Shown here: piece by piece, positions 1 to 8,805 of the stretch
How the letters are laid out: each line of letters begins with the position of its first letter
Position numbering within the stretch: the stretch's first letter is position 1
From: Rhipicephalus microplus
Taxonomy: Eukaryota > Arthropoda > Arachnida > Ixodida > Ixodidae
Direction of reading: 5' to 3'
Length of the DNA: 64,000 nucleotides
Assembly (NCBI RefSeq): GCF_043290135.1
Contig: NC_134707.1
Coordinates: forward strand, 133,302,319-133,366,318
Program-made: the position numbers and the translations under genes
Notes under the pieces: generated by a model
The model's database searches: none
The model's input: the letters and a program-made list of their open reading frames with translations, nothing else
Told to the model about the DNA's origin: nothing

Positions 1-77
1 TTTGCTAACGTTTCGTCACTGTGCCAAGTGCGCGCGCGCGTCGACGCTACATTGGATTATATTGGGCCTTTCATGAT

Positions 78-345
78 GCGCTCGCGACCGTTTCGCTAGC
101 TTCACAAATACCAAAATTGCTGCTACGTGATGTCAATTGACGACAAAGTATATCACGGGTGCAAACATGATAATACTGACACGTGTGTCATGTAGAAACA
201 TGACAATATACCATGCTTATAGCGCGCTCGCTGCTGTTTCGCTAGCTCCACATATATTAAATTTGGTATTACGTGACGTTAACAGATGACGAAGGTAAAC
301 GACAATTCTGAACATGACAATCATGAGATGGAAGTCGTACCTACA
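78..345. repeat. Two diverged tandem units of about 146 bp
   Basis: A unit beginning GCGCTCGCGACCG at 78 recurs as GCGCTCGCTGCTG at 224. The following roughly 100 bases align well: shared GTTTCGCTAGCT, ACGTGATGTCA versus ACGTGACGTTA, and ACATGATAAT versus ACATGACAAT. The second unit fades towards 345. No open reading frame or known family was recognised. It may be a short satellite or the end of an older mobile element. Confidence 0.45.
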
Positions 346-576
346 CCTCGTAACGTTGAGCTGTTTTTAAAGTGACATATCAACATTTATTATTTGTGCT
401 TTTCATATGATCAATTCTCACTATGTGGGATCTGCCATTTTTTTCCACTCGTAGACGCTGCCTGCGTCGGCCGAGGCGAGAGGGGGAGGAAAGCGACAGT
501 TTTGCAGTTGTCTTCCAGGGCTGGTAGGAGACGCGAGAAAACAATGCATTACGCAAAACGCAGGCATGGGCAGTGA

Positions 577-613
577 GGTGGTGGTGGTGGTGGTGGTAAA
601 AAACATTTATTTC
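577..613 (-). repeat. 3' tail of the I-clade LINE: poly(A) signal plus (ACC)n
   Basis: Read on the minus strand, an AATAAA signal (606-611) is followed by a T run and about six ACC triplets. LINEs of the I group often end in a short tandem repeat instead of plain poly(A). The 3' UTR from the ORF2 stop to this tail is only about 60 bases. Confidence 0.6.
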
Positions 614-672
614 AGAAAAAGTTTACTAGAGAGTGCCGACGTGGCCCATCGGCGTGCTAGAGTGGCAAGACC

Positions 673-2823
673 CTATTCCGGGACGCCAGTGGAGCTGGAA
701 GCTGCCCGTGCGCGCTCCACCAAGGAGCGTTGTGCAGCCAAGGTAGAGCAGCCGAGCAGGTGCTCCTTCCAAGCCTCTCTAGTTGGGATAGGAAAAGGGG
801 ATGAGAAAGGGACGGGATTAACTGGGCACGATGCTACGACGTGATATGTGTCGGCGAGCACATGACAGGTCGAGCAGGTGCCATTGATTTCCGGCAAAAA
901 GTGCCTGGCGACCGCCGGACTGATAAAAGTGTTCGTCTGCAGGCGGCGTAGCAGTCGTTCGTCCGCTTTCTCCAAACCGCGTGCGGGGTCCGGGTAGAGG
1001 CGGCGCGAAGCCCGGTAATAAGCCAAAATTTCGCGAAAGCGCGTCAGGTTGGTATTGCCAGATTCCGTCTCGGGACATGGAGGGGCAACGGCCCGGACAG
1101 AAGAAGCGCGGGCAGCGGCATTTGCCGCCTCGTTGCCGGGCAGGCCCGAGTGGCCTGGGGTCCACACTATACGAATGGGATGAGGGTTAAAGCGCCAAGA
1201 AGCTGCCTGTAGTAGGCTAGCCGCCAGCGGAGCAATGGAACCCTGAAGGTACTGAGAACAGGCCGAGCGCGAGTCCGTCAGGATGGTGCGTGAGGCTGGG
1301 TGAGAGCCGGCCAAAGCTATGGCAACCTCTTCAGCGTGTGTTACTGTGTCTGCTCGAAAGGAGAGGCCATCTACGTGTTTGCCCTCTGTAATCACGGCAG
1401 CCGTGAAGTGACCCGAGGGGGAGGGACCCGAGACGTCCACGTAGAAAACACCAGGACGATCGGAGTGTCGCGTATGAAGGGCCGCGGCGCGTGCTAGCCT
1501 ACGGCCAGGATGGAGGTCAGGGTTCATATTACGGGGTAGAGGTTCCACCCATAGCTTTTGACGCCAGAGCTCTGGTATCGGCTGCAGAGGGTCTTGGTCA
1601 GATATCGGGTTAAGGCCAAGTCTGTGTAGAAGACGGCGCCCTGAAGGCGTCTGCGACAGTCGATTGGTTTGGTTAACGCGATGAGCTTCGCGCATCTCTG
1701 CAAAGGTGTTGTGTACCCCCAGCGCCGTGAATCGGCTGTTGGAAGTTGCAATAGGTAGGTCCAGAGCGCGTTTGTATACTGAACGAAGAAGGAAGTCCAG
1801 CTGGTGCTCGTGTCGACGACGCAGGCGAAGGTAAGGCAAGGCGTAGAGGACGCGACTGGTCACAAACGCGTGGGCCAATCGGAGGGACTGAGACCCGCGG
1901 AGGCCGCCGCGCTTGGTAGAAACTCGCCGTATCATGCGGCTCACCTGTTCGCTGGTGCGTCTGAGGCCTGATATTGTGCCCTCTGGATTCAAGGACGATG
2001 TGAGGTGAAGGCCAAGAACCCGAATATTTTGCACTGACGGGACGGGCCCGGACGGAAGAAAAATTTGAGGCGGCGGTAGCGGAGAGACTGAAAGAAGAGC
2101 CGATTTACCTGGAGAGCACTCCAGGCCGCATGAACCTGCGTAGGTGTCCACCAGAAGGGCAGCCTTTTGCAGGCGTTCTTCGATTTGCGCTAAGGAGCCG
2201 GTGTTGGTCCAAATTGTTATATCGTCCGCATATAGTGCGTGTTGTAATCCGTCGACCTCGCTTAGAAGAGAGGGGAGGTTCATCATCGCCAGGTTAAAAA
2301 GCAGAGGAGACAGGACTGCCCCTTGAGGTGTACCCCGCGTGCCTAATAAGTACGGGCCGTGTTCGGTAGAATTAAGGCGAATGAAGGCGGTGCGATGTGA
2401 TAGAAAGGCGCGAATGTAGTTGAAAGTCTTCTGCCCGCAGTTTGTGGTAGACAGGTTAGTGAGTATAGTGCTGTGTTTGACGTTGTCGAACGCCCCGCGG
2501 AGATCGAGAGCGAGCACGGCTTTATCGTTATGGCGCATAGTAGTCGGCTCTATGATATCGTGTTGAAGCTGGAGCAGGACGTCCTGCGCCGACAGATGCG
2601 GGCGAAAGCCAAACATCGTGTCGGCAAAGGTGCTCCTGGCCTCCAAGTAGGCTGAAAGGCGTTCGCGAACCATGGTTTCCATGAGTTTGCCTGCGCAAGA
2701 CGTAAGTGAGATGGGTCTCAGTGCCTCAATACTAACGGACTTTGCCGATTTGGGAATGAATGTCACGACCGATGTGGTCCAATCCGTTGGAAGCGGAGAA
2801 CCGTCCTATATCGAATTTATAAG
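673..2823 (-). pseudogene. I-clade LINE ORF2, C-terminal part: RT, RNase H, CCHC
   Basis: This is the 3' two thirds of ORF2, codons 467-1183 once the nested insert is removed. RT motifs are visible: LALDLRGAFDNV, TPQGAVLSPLLF and the catalytic LYADDITIW. RNase H follows with FYVDVSG, a Glu in HAEEVAIAL, ILTDSRSA and WTPGHSGLPGNE. The expected fourth acidic residue after GNEA is Asn (GNEAANAAA), which should weaken RNase H. The C-terminus has a Cys/His cluster (CSTC, then H and C). There is one in-frame TAG at 2806-2808, just downstream of the insertion site, probably a mutated CAG. The rest of the frame is open, so decay is limited. Confidence 0.93.
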
Positions 2824-2840
2824 AGTGGGCATTTATTTGA

Positions 2841-3483
2841 GTGGGCATGGCGGCAACGCCATGATACGGACTTCAAACCCGATCATGTTTTTCGTACAGG
2901 TTCTGCTTGGATTGCTGTTTGTCCCAGCGTGGCTATCACCGATGAACAACGCCCCTTCATCGCCAGCTATGTTCTCGGTAACCGATCAAGAAAAGCCGAT
3001 GCCCGTGGTCTTTCATCGGCTAAACATCGTTCCCGGAGGAGCACAGATGACGTCATCGGATCCACCAGGGGCGTTAACGGATGCATTCGTCAACGGGACT
3101 ATAAAACGGCTCTTCACCGCGGCACCTGACAGTGGGCATGGCGGCAACGCCATGATACGGACTTCAAACCCGATCATGTTTTTCGTACAGGTTCTGCTTG
3201 GATTGCTGTTTGTCCCAGCGTGGCTATCACCGATGAACAACGCCCCTTCATCGCCAGCTATGTTCTCGGTAACCGATCAAGAAAAGCCGATGCCCGTGGT
3301 CTTTCATCGGCTAAACATCGTTCCCGGAGGAGCACAGATGACGTCATCGGATCCACCAGGGGCGTTAACGGATGCATTCGTCAACGGGACTATAAAACGG
3401 CTCTTCACCGCGGCACCTGACAGTGGGCATGGCGGCAACGCCATGATACGGACTTCAAACCCGATCATGTTTTTCGTACAGGT
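2841..3483 (+). repeat. 291-bp tandem monomers (2 full, 1 partial) in the LINE 5' region
   Basis: GTGGGCATGGCGGCAACG starts at 2841, 3132 and 3423, an exact 291-bp period. Copies 1 and 2 look identical over their full length. Copy 3 stops after 61 bases at CGTACAGGT (3483), then continues into unique 5' UTR. A stub AGTGGGCAT precedes the array at 2824. The layout is like the tandem promoter monomers of rodent L1 elements. Each unit carries TGACGTCA and TATAAAA. Confidence 0.92.
3339..3423 (+). promoter_or_regulatory. Predicted LINE promoter: CRE plus TATA box
   Basis: The second monomer has the palindromic CRE/ATF site TGACGTCA at 3339-3346 and TATAAAA at 3391-3397. The same pair lies 291 bases upstream in the first monomer (3048-3055, 3100-3106). 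A start about 30 bases after the TATA box falls at 3421-3423, exactly the boundary of the next monomer and the same AGTGGGCAT sequence found at the element's own 5' end (2824). The transcription start is inferred, not observed. Confidence 0.6.
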
Positions 3484-4348
3484 GAGCAAACGATACGGAA
3501 AGTGTCACCGTAGCAATAACGTTTGCTTATTCTTGCTGCCATGCCCATGGTCAATGTGCGAAATGCTTACTAACGTGACTGATTCTCTTCGCTACCTGTT
3601 GTTATTTAGTGGCGACGTAGAAACTAATCCAGGGCCTACAGAGGGCGATTGGTCAAAGCAACTAAAGGCAATCGCAGACGACATAAAGGAAATCAAGAAA
3701 GAAAAATCCGTCACAAATCAGAAACTAACTGCAATCGATAAGAAACTTGAAAAAATTAGTGGACTGGAAAAGCAGGTTTCTGATTGCGTAAAGCGAATAG
3801 TGGAACTAGAAAATAACATCAAAGGCATGAATAGGAAAATCGAAGAACTAGAGAACAGAAGTCGGAGGTCCAACCTGATTGTGTACGGAGTTGAGGAACA
3901 ACAAAACGAGTCCTTTCAAGAGCTTCATAACCTCGTATCAAAGGAAATATTTGAAGATATACTAGACGTAAAGAGTGCAGGCATTGAACGTATCCACCGA
4001 CTTGGTAGAACTAGAGAAGGCGATCCAAAAAACAGGCCAATAATTCTCAAGTTGCTCGATTATCGCGACAAAGTTAAAATACTCCAGTCCTGTTCCAAAC
4101 TGAAAGGGAGCGGTTACTCAATAAGCGAGGATTACCCGTTTGGCGTGCGTGAAACTAGAAGAAAACTGTGGAAAATCACGAAAGAAAACCGCGATAGAGG
4201 GGAAAGGGTAAGGCTTATTTTTGACAAAGTTCAGATAAACGGTCGTCTTTTTACTTGGGACGAAGACAGTAAAAATATCGCACAAGTAAATAAAAAAAAC
4301 GAAGAGCAACTACCAACGGCGCAGTCTTCTCGACGACAACGCCCATAA
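3443..4348 (+). CDS. CR1-like LINE ORF1: 2A-like motif, coiled coil, nucleic-acid-binding protein
   Basis: The predicted protein is 301 aa from the ATG at 3443. The frame is also open further upstream through the monomers, but the likely mRNA start near 3422 favours this Met. Residues 1-64 hold hydrophobic stretches and end in a 2A-like motif, GDVETNPGP. A Lys/Glu-rich coiled coil follows (about 70-145), then RSRRSNLIVYGVEE, IERIHRLGR and RPIILKLLDYRDK, typical of LINE ORF1 proteins with an RRM-like fold and C-terminal domain that bind RNA. A five-codon upstream ORF (3429-3446, MAATP) ends in ATGA overlapping the start Met. No stop or frameshift interrupts it. Confidence 0.85.
   Translation: MIRTSNPIMFFVQVSKRYGKCHRSNNVCLFLLPCPWSMCEMLTNVTDSLRYLLLFSGDVETNPGPTEGDWSKQLKAIADDIKEIKKEKSVTNQKLTAIDKKLEKISGLEKQVSDCVKRIVELENNIKGMNRKIEELENRSRRSNLIVYGVEEQQNESFQELHNLVSKEIFEDILDVKSAGIERIHRLGRTREGDPKNRPIILKLLDYRDKVKILQSCSKLKGSGYSISEDYPFGVRETRRKLWKITKENRDRGERVRLIFDKVQINGRLFTWDEDSKNIAQVNKKNEEQLPTAQSSRRQRP
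3614..3637 (+). other. 2A-like ribosome-skipping motif (DVETNPGP) in ORF1
   Basis: The residues D-V-E-T-N-P-G-P match the D(V/I)ExNPGP consensus of 2A/CHYSEL peptides, where the ribosome fails to form the Gly-Pro bond. It is preceded by a Leu/Phe-rich stretch (RYLLLFSG), as in active 2As. Separation would occur between residues 64 and 65. 2A-like sequences are known near the N-terminus of some non-LTR retrotransposon proteins, including CR1 types. Activity here is inferred from the motif. Confidence 0.85.
4294..4300 (+). promoter_or_regulatory. Candidate -1 ribosomal frameshift site A_AAA_AAC
   Basis: The heptamer AAAAAAC is read in the ORF1 frame as (aa)A-AAA-AAC (codons 4292-4300, K-K-N), the right phase for simultaneous -1 slippage. 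The ORF2 frame opens at 4294, directly after its last upstream stop (TAA, 4291-4293), and runs into the endonuclease without an AUG. ORF1 ends 46 bases later at 4346-4348. A weak GAAGA/TCTTC stem can form downstream (4301-4329). The eight-A run could also arise by chance. Confidence 0.5.
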
Positions 4349-7122
4349 CCCTTCTAAATGTAAACGCGCGAAGTCTTGTGAACAAGGCAGAACAATTTGA
4401 AGCTGTTTTATTGGCCCAAAAACCTGATATTGTTACTGTGAGTGAAACGTGGCTACATTCAAATATATATGACCATGAAATTGTGCCACCGAGCTACACA
4501 ATTGTCCGCAAAGATAGGGACACTAGAGGCGGAGGAGTAGCAATTGTTTTACGGCAGGGAATCGCTTACACGGTCATGCCAGAGGTGAACAGTGTCGAAG
4601 CGGTTTGGTGTAAGCTTCTCCTGAAAGACGGCTACGTGTATGTTGGCGCCGTTTATAGGCCACCGAACGCCGATGCGTCGTACCTAAACCCCCTTCTGGA
4701 TTATATGAATTTACATATGCTCGGTGGCAGGATTATCATGGCAGGTGACTTCAACCTACCTGATGTAAATTGGTCCTCATTAAGTCCAGGTCCCCTGTCG
4801 AATAATATAGTCATCGACTTCTTATTTGCTTTTAACCTAACTCAGCTTGTTGTTGAAAATACATGAACACAAGGACAGTCGCACTCAGTGTTAGACCTTG
4901 TATTTGCAAGTGATCACTTTTCCACCGACAGTGCAAGTGTTGAAACAATGAATGGCATATCGGATCATAAAATAGTTTTGTGTACTTTGCCTTTAGCAAC
5001 TCCAATACGGCAATCTGGCCCAGTGCAATATGTGCCCTCCTTCAATAAAGCTAATGATGCGGCGATAATGAGTTACCTGTCGCACGAGTATCCCGAGTTT
5101 TCTGAGCTATGTGCAGATAACACGAGCATAGATGAAGTGTGGGCACAGTTTAAGCATCATATCATGCATTGTATTTCTAACTTTATTCCCAAACGAAAAC
5201 TGGTTACAAGAAAGCACAACCCATGGGTTACCCGCGACATAATTCACCTTAAGCGCAAAATCAAGCGTGTAAGGAAGGCAAAAAAAACGCTAGGAAGTGC
5301 TAGCTCACAAATAGCAACGCTGACATCGACCTTAAAAGGAAAGATACGAGACGCAAAACGGCATTTTTATGGACACACCCTACAAAAGTTTATTAAAAGC
5401 GCACCCGATAAATTCTGGCGCTACATAAGCGTAAAACGGTCGACATTATCGGTGTTTCCAGCTGAAGAGGGCAAGAAAAAGGCGAATAATTTCAATTCTT
5501 ACTTTCACTCTGTTTTTAGCACTGATAACCTCCGAAAGATTACACCGGGTTCCCGTCACGATGACCAAGGCAGATCACTTCCGTCGTTAAATATGACAGT
5601 ACCTGGCATTCTTTCACTGCTATTAGACCTTGATGAAAAGAAAAGTAGTGGCCCAGACGAAATACCAAACACCTTCCTTAAACGCTATGCTGAACCCATT
5701 AGCAAGTACCTCCATCTCATATTTACAAAGTCAATTAGCGATTGCCGTCTTCCGGCGGAGTGGAAAATCGCGAAAGTTGTGCCAGTGCACAAATCTGGTG
5801 ATACTTCTATCCCAACGAACTACCGGCCAATTTCTTTAACTTGCACTAGTTGCAAAATTCTCGAGCACATTATCTTAAAGTTATTAACCAAGCATGTAGA
5901 AGAAAACAACCTCATCTCTCTTTCTCAGCATGGGTTCAGAAGTGGGCTATCTACTGTCACTCAACTTGCAGAGGCTATACATGACTTCGGGCTGGCAATA
6001 AATGAACAATCACAAATCGATGTAATTTTTTTAGATTTCTCTAAGGCCTTCGACCGCGTGTCCCACTCTAAACTCATCACTAAACTCATAGACAAACTAG
6101 GCAATGGTCCAATAGTTGAATGGATTAGTGATTACCTTTCAGACCGCTACCAGTTTGTGCACTATAATGGACAAAATTCTGACACTGTTAAAGTTCTTTC
6201 GGGCGTTCCGCAGGGATCCGTTCTCGCTCCGCTCTTGTTCCTGTTATTCATAGATGACATTGTTGAATCAGTAAACGTTAAAATTAGACTGTTTGCAGAT
6301 GACTGCATGATTTACAGTGAAATCAAACACATTGACGATCAGGTTGCCCTTAACGATTCCCTAAACAACGTAGCCCAGTGGTGCCATGATTGGCAGATGG
6401 TTATTAATTCCGAAAAAACGGTCGTGATGAACATAAGCAGAAAGAAAAACAAACTATTATTTCCATACTCACTTAATGGTGTCACCCTTCGCACAGCAAC
6501 TCAGTATAAATATTTAGGGCTTCTAATATCATCTGACCTCAAATGGACTGCGCATATACATCAGGTGACGAAAAAGGCAATAAACAAGTTGATTTTTCTA
6601 AAACGGACCCTACGCTACGCTATCACAGATACCAAGCGCTTATCTTACATTTCCTTTATAAGACCTATGCTAGAATATGCGAATATAGTGTGGTTTCCTT
6701 CAACAAATACTGACATAGCTTTGCTCGAGAGCGTACAGCGCAAGGCGGTAAGATTTATCTTTAACCGCTATAGGCGAACGGATTCCCCTTCCGAGCTTCT
6801 GCTCCGAGCAGAGCTACCTACGCTCCGCGATAGAGCAAAAATACATCGGTTGAAGTTCTTTTATCAACTGTTGCACGGCCACTTTAAAACTAATGCCTCC
6901 GTCTTCACTACTATAAAAGAAAAAGGGAAAGTGCGCCAAAAACACGACCTCATCTTCAAAGAATATTTCTGCAGTAACAATACCTTCAGGTTTTCATTTT
7001 TCCCTCGCGTAATAAGAGAATGGAATGCGCTTGATCCAGATACTGTAGCACAGCCAACACTTCAAAAATTTTTAGAAAGCGTTGAAAAACTCATGTCTGT
7101 GCTCCCAAGTTCCAGGTGTTAA
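4294..7122 (+). pseudogene. CR1-like LINE ORF2: AP endonuclease and reverse transcriptase, one nonsense codon
   Basis: The open frame starts at 4294 and overlaps ORF1 by 55 bases in the -1 frame. The endonuclease shows LNVNARSLVNK, a catalytic Glu in SETWLHS, YRPPNAD, GDFNLPDVNW and SDHKIV. The RT shows FLDFSKAFDRVSH, GVPQGSVLAPLLF and FADDCMIY, then the C-terminal region with RPMLEYANIVW and FRFSFFPRVIREWN. A TGA at 4864-4866 (T*TQGQSHS) between the GDFN and SDH motifs is the only break seen and could be a CGA-to-TGA change. Length (about 940 codons) fits a full CR1-type ORF2. No RNase H is present. Confidence 0.92.
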
Positions 7123-7321
7123 CCTAATTGCGTTCGGGAGAAAGCATCCACACTCTAACATTTTATTTTATTTTCTTCATCATTTGGTTCAAGGCAACTA
7201 TGCCTGTATGATGTATACATTACTTATTATCATGATCGCGCGTTTCTTATGTACTCTTCTTGTATTGCCACTATATTGCCTTGCTTGTATAATGTTTGTA
7301 TCCTTTCCACTCCTGTAATAA

Positions 7322-7385
7322 CCCTCAAGGAGGGTTGACAGTATTTTGTAAATAAAATAAATAAAAATAAATAAAAAAATAAAAA
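7322..7385 (+). other. 3' terminal hairpin and A-rich tail of the CR1-like LINE
   Basis: A perfect 5-bp hairpin, CCCTC-AAG-GAGGG (7322-7334), is followed by TTGACAGTATTTT and an (AATAA)n-like tail. LINEs of the CR1/L2 group are known to have an RT-recognised 3' stem-loop next to short tandem repeats. The other CR1-like copies near 60.9 kb and 55.8 kb have comparable hairpins before a similar tail. Confidence 0.65.
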
Positions 7386-7390
7386 ATAAG

Positions 7391-8788
7391 CTGGAGTAGC
7401 GAGAGGTGTGCTTGGTCGGGAAAATTTGCCAGGAGCGATACTGTGATTCCGTCGCGTCCAGGGGCCGTGCCCCGTCGCATTTTCGTGAGTGCAAATCGTA
7501 AATCAGAAAGCGTGTATGGGGCGTCGAGCTCGGTGTTAGGGGCGCCGGAATACGTATATGCTGGGCCTGCGGGATCAATTGTGCGGCAGATGTAGCGGTC
7601 ACAAAGTTCTCGCGCGAGTTCATCTGTAGTGCCCTGAAATGCATGCAGAACACGGTGGAGCTGGCGTTGCGTTTCTCCCCTGGTGGTGGAGGGATCGAGA
7701 AGGCTTCTAAAGAGTCGCCACGCACTCTTAGAGCTCATCTGGTTTGCAGCCTTCGAACAGGTGTCTGCCCAGTTAGCATCGGAATGTTGTGCGGAGTATG
7801 CGGCCGCCTCTGCAGTGAGCGCCTCAATGCGAGCGCGAAGTTTCCGATTAAGTTTGTAGCGTTTCCAGCGCCTTATGAGCCCGCGGCGAGCGTGCCAAAG
7901 ATGTAGGAGGTGCGGATCGATTGCAGGAGTCAAATTAGAGGTTGCAAGGGTGCGAGTGTTCGCTTGTTTCTTATGAAGAGCGTATGATGCCCACGCTGCA
8001 TATTCGGTCGAGGAGAGGCCGGCGGGGAATGGTTGCATTCTGAACTGAGTCCAATCGGTGAGACGGGCTTGGCCCCAGTGTTGGCGCATTTTCTGCCGCG
8101 GCGTGAACGAAATGCGGAGTAAAAAGTGATCGCTGCCTAGGTTTTCGCCTAAATTTTCCCATGTAGCATCGCGGATGTGACGGGTGAGGGAGAGGTCGGG
8201 GCATGTGTCTCGCGTAACCGAGTTGCCGGAACGTGTGGGTTGTGCTGGATCGGTAAGAAGCGTCAGGCTCAGCGAGGAAATGAGCTCCTTGAGCTCTCTG
8301 CCCCGGGCCTTCTCGTAGTGGTAGCCCCAGTGAGGGCTGGGGGCATTAAAGTCCCCGACAATTACCAGTGGTTGTCGGGCCGCTATACGCAGTGCCCGAT
8401 GGAAGAGATGCGCAAACGAAGCCCTCGCAAGGCGAGGGGGACAGTACACGTTTAAGATATGTATTGATGGTTGGCCCCTCCGCTGAGACAGCACTGATAT
8501 CATGCAGTAGTTGTAAGGAAGATCCAGATCGAGGTCGATCTGTATCGCCGTGTAAGCTTTATGCACGAGGAGGCATGTGGTGGTGCCGCCTACATAGGAA
8601 CAGTATCCAGAAAGGGATGGAGCAGGGCCAGATTCTTGGAGCGCCAAGACGGCCGGCTGAGAGCCAAGTGAGCTGAGGAAAAGGGAAAGATGTGAACGCT
8701 TTCGCCTGTTCCCGAAGCCTCCAGGGTTCCACTGTATGATCTCGAATTTAGACGCAATGTTTGAACGGGACGTACGATTGGTAGCCAT
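7391..8788 (-). pseudogene. I-clade LINE ORF2, N-terminal part: AP endonuclease and start of RT
   Basis: These are codons 1-466 of the interrupted ORF2. The ATG at 8786-8788 lies 17 bases after the ORF1 stop, so re-initiation is plausible. Endonuclease motifs are FEIIQWNPGGF, LALQESG, ILNVYCPP, VIVGDFNAPSPHWGY and GSDHFLLRI. The segment ends at the RT entry motif RGTAPGRDGIT and LLQLI, where the CR1-like LINE is inserted. It carries no stop of its own, so the reading frame was probably open when the insertion occurred. Confidence 0.92.
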
Positions 8789-8805
8789 CGTGACTGTCCT
8801 AGGTT

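Larger units (their letters stand above)
2824..7385 (+). mobile_element. CR1/L2-group LINE nested in the I-clade LINE; near intact
   Basis: The element has promoter monomers, ORF1 (3443-4348), ORF2 (4294-7122), a 3' hairpin and an (AATAA)n-like tail. It is flanked by ATAAG at 2819-2823 and 7386-7390. Removing the element and one ATAAG restores the minus-strand host frame (L-L-Q-L-I-N-S), so the junctions are well supported. The only lesion I see in ORF2 is a TGA at 4864-4866. The RT resembles the CR1/L2 group; the exact clade needs a phylogeny. The insertion is clearly younger than its host LINE. Confidence 0.9.

Noticed and set aside
2672..3442. 558-codon plus-strand ORF read as one protein starting at 2672
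   Set aside because: Its first part is antisense to the I-LINE RT and then runs through the promoter monomers by chance (291 is divisible by 3). The real ORF1 probably starts at 3443.
3478..3488. Splice donor CAG|GTGAGC at the end of the partial monomer
   Set aside because: The match is good, but LINE RNAs are normally unspliced and the ORF1 frame is open across it. There is no acceptor evidence.
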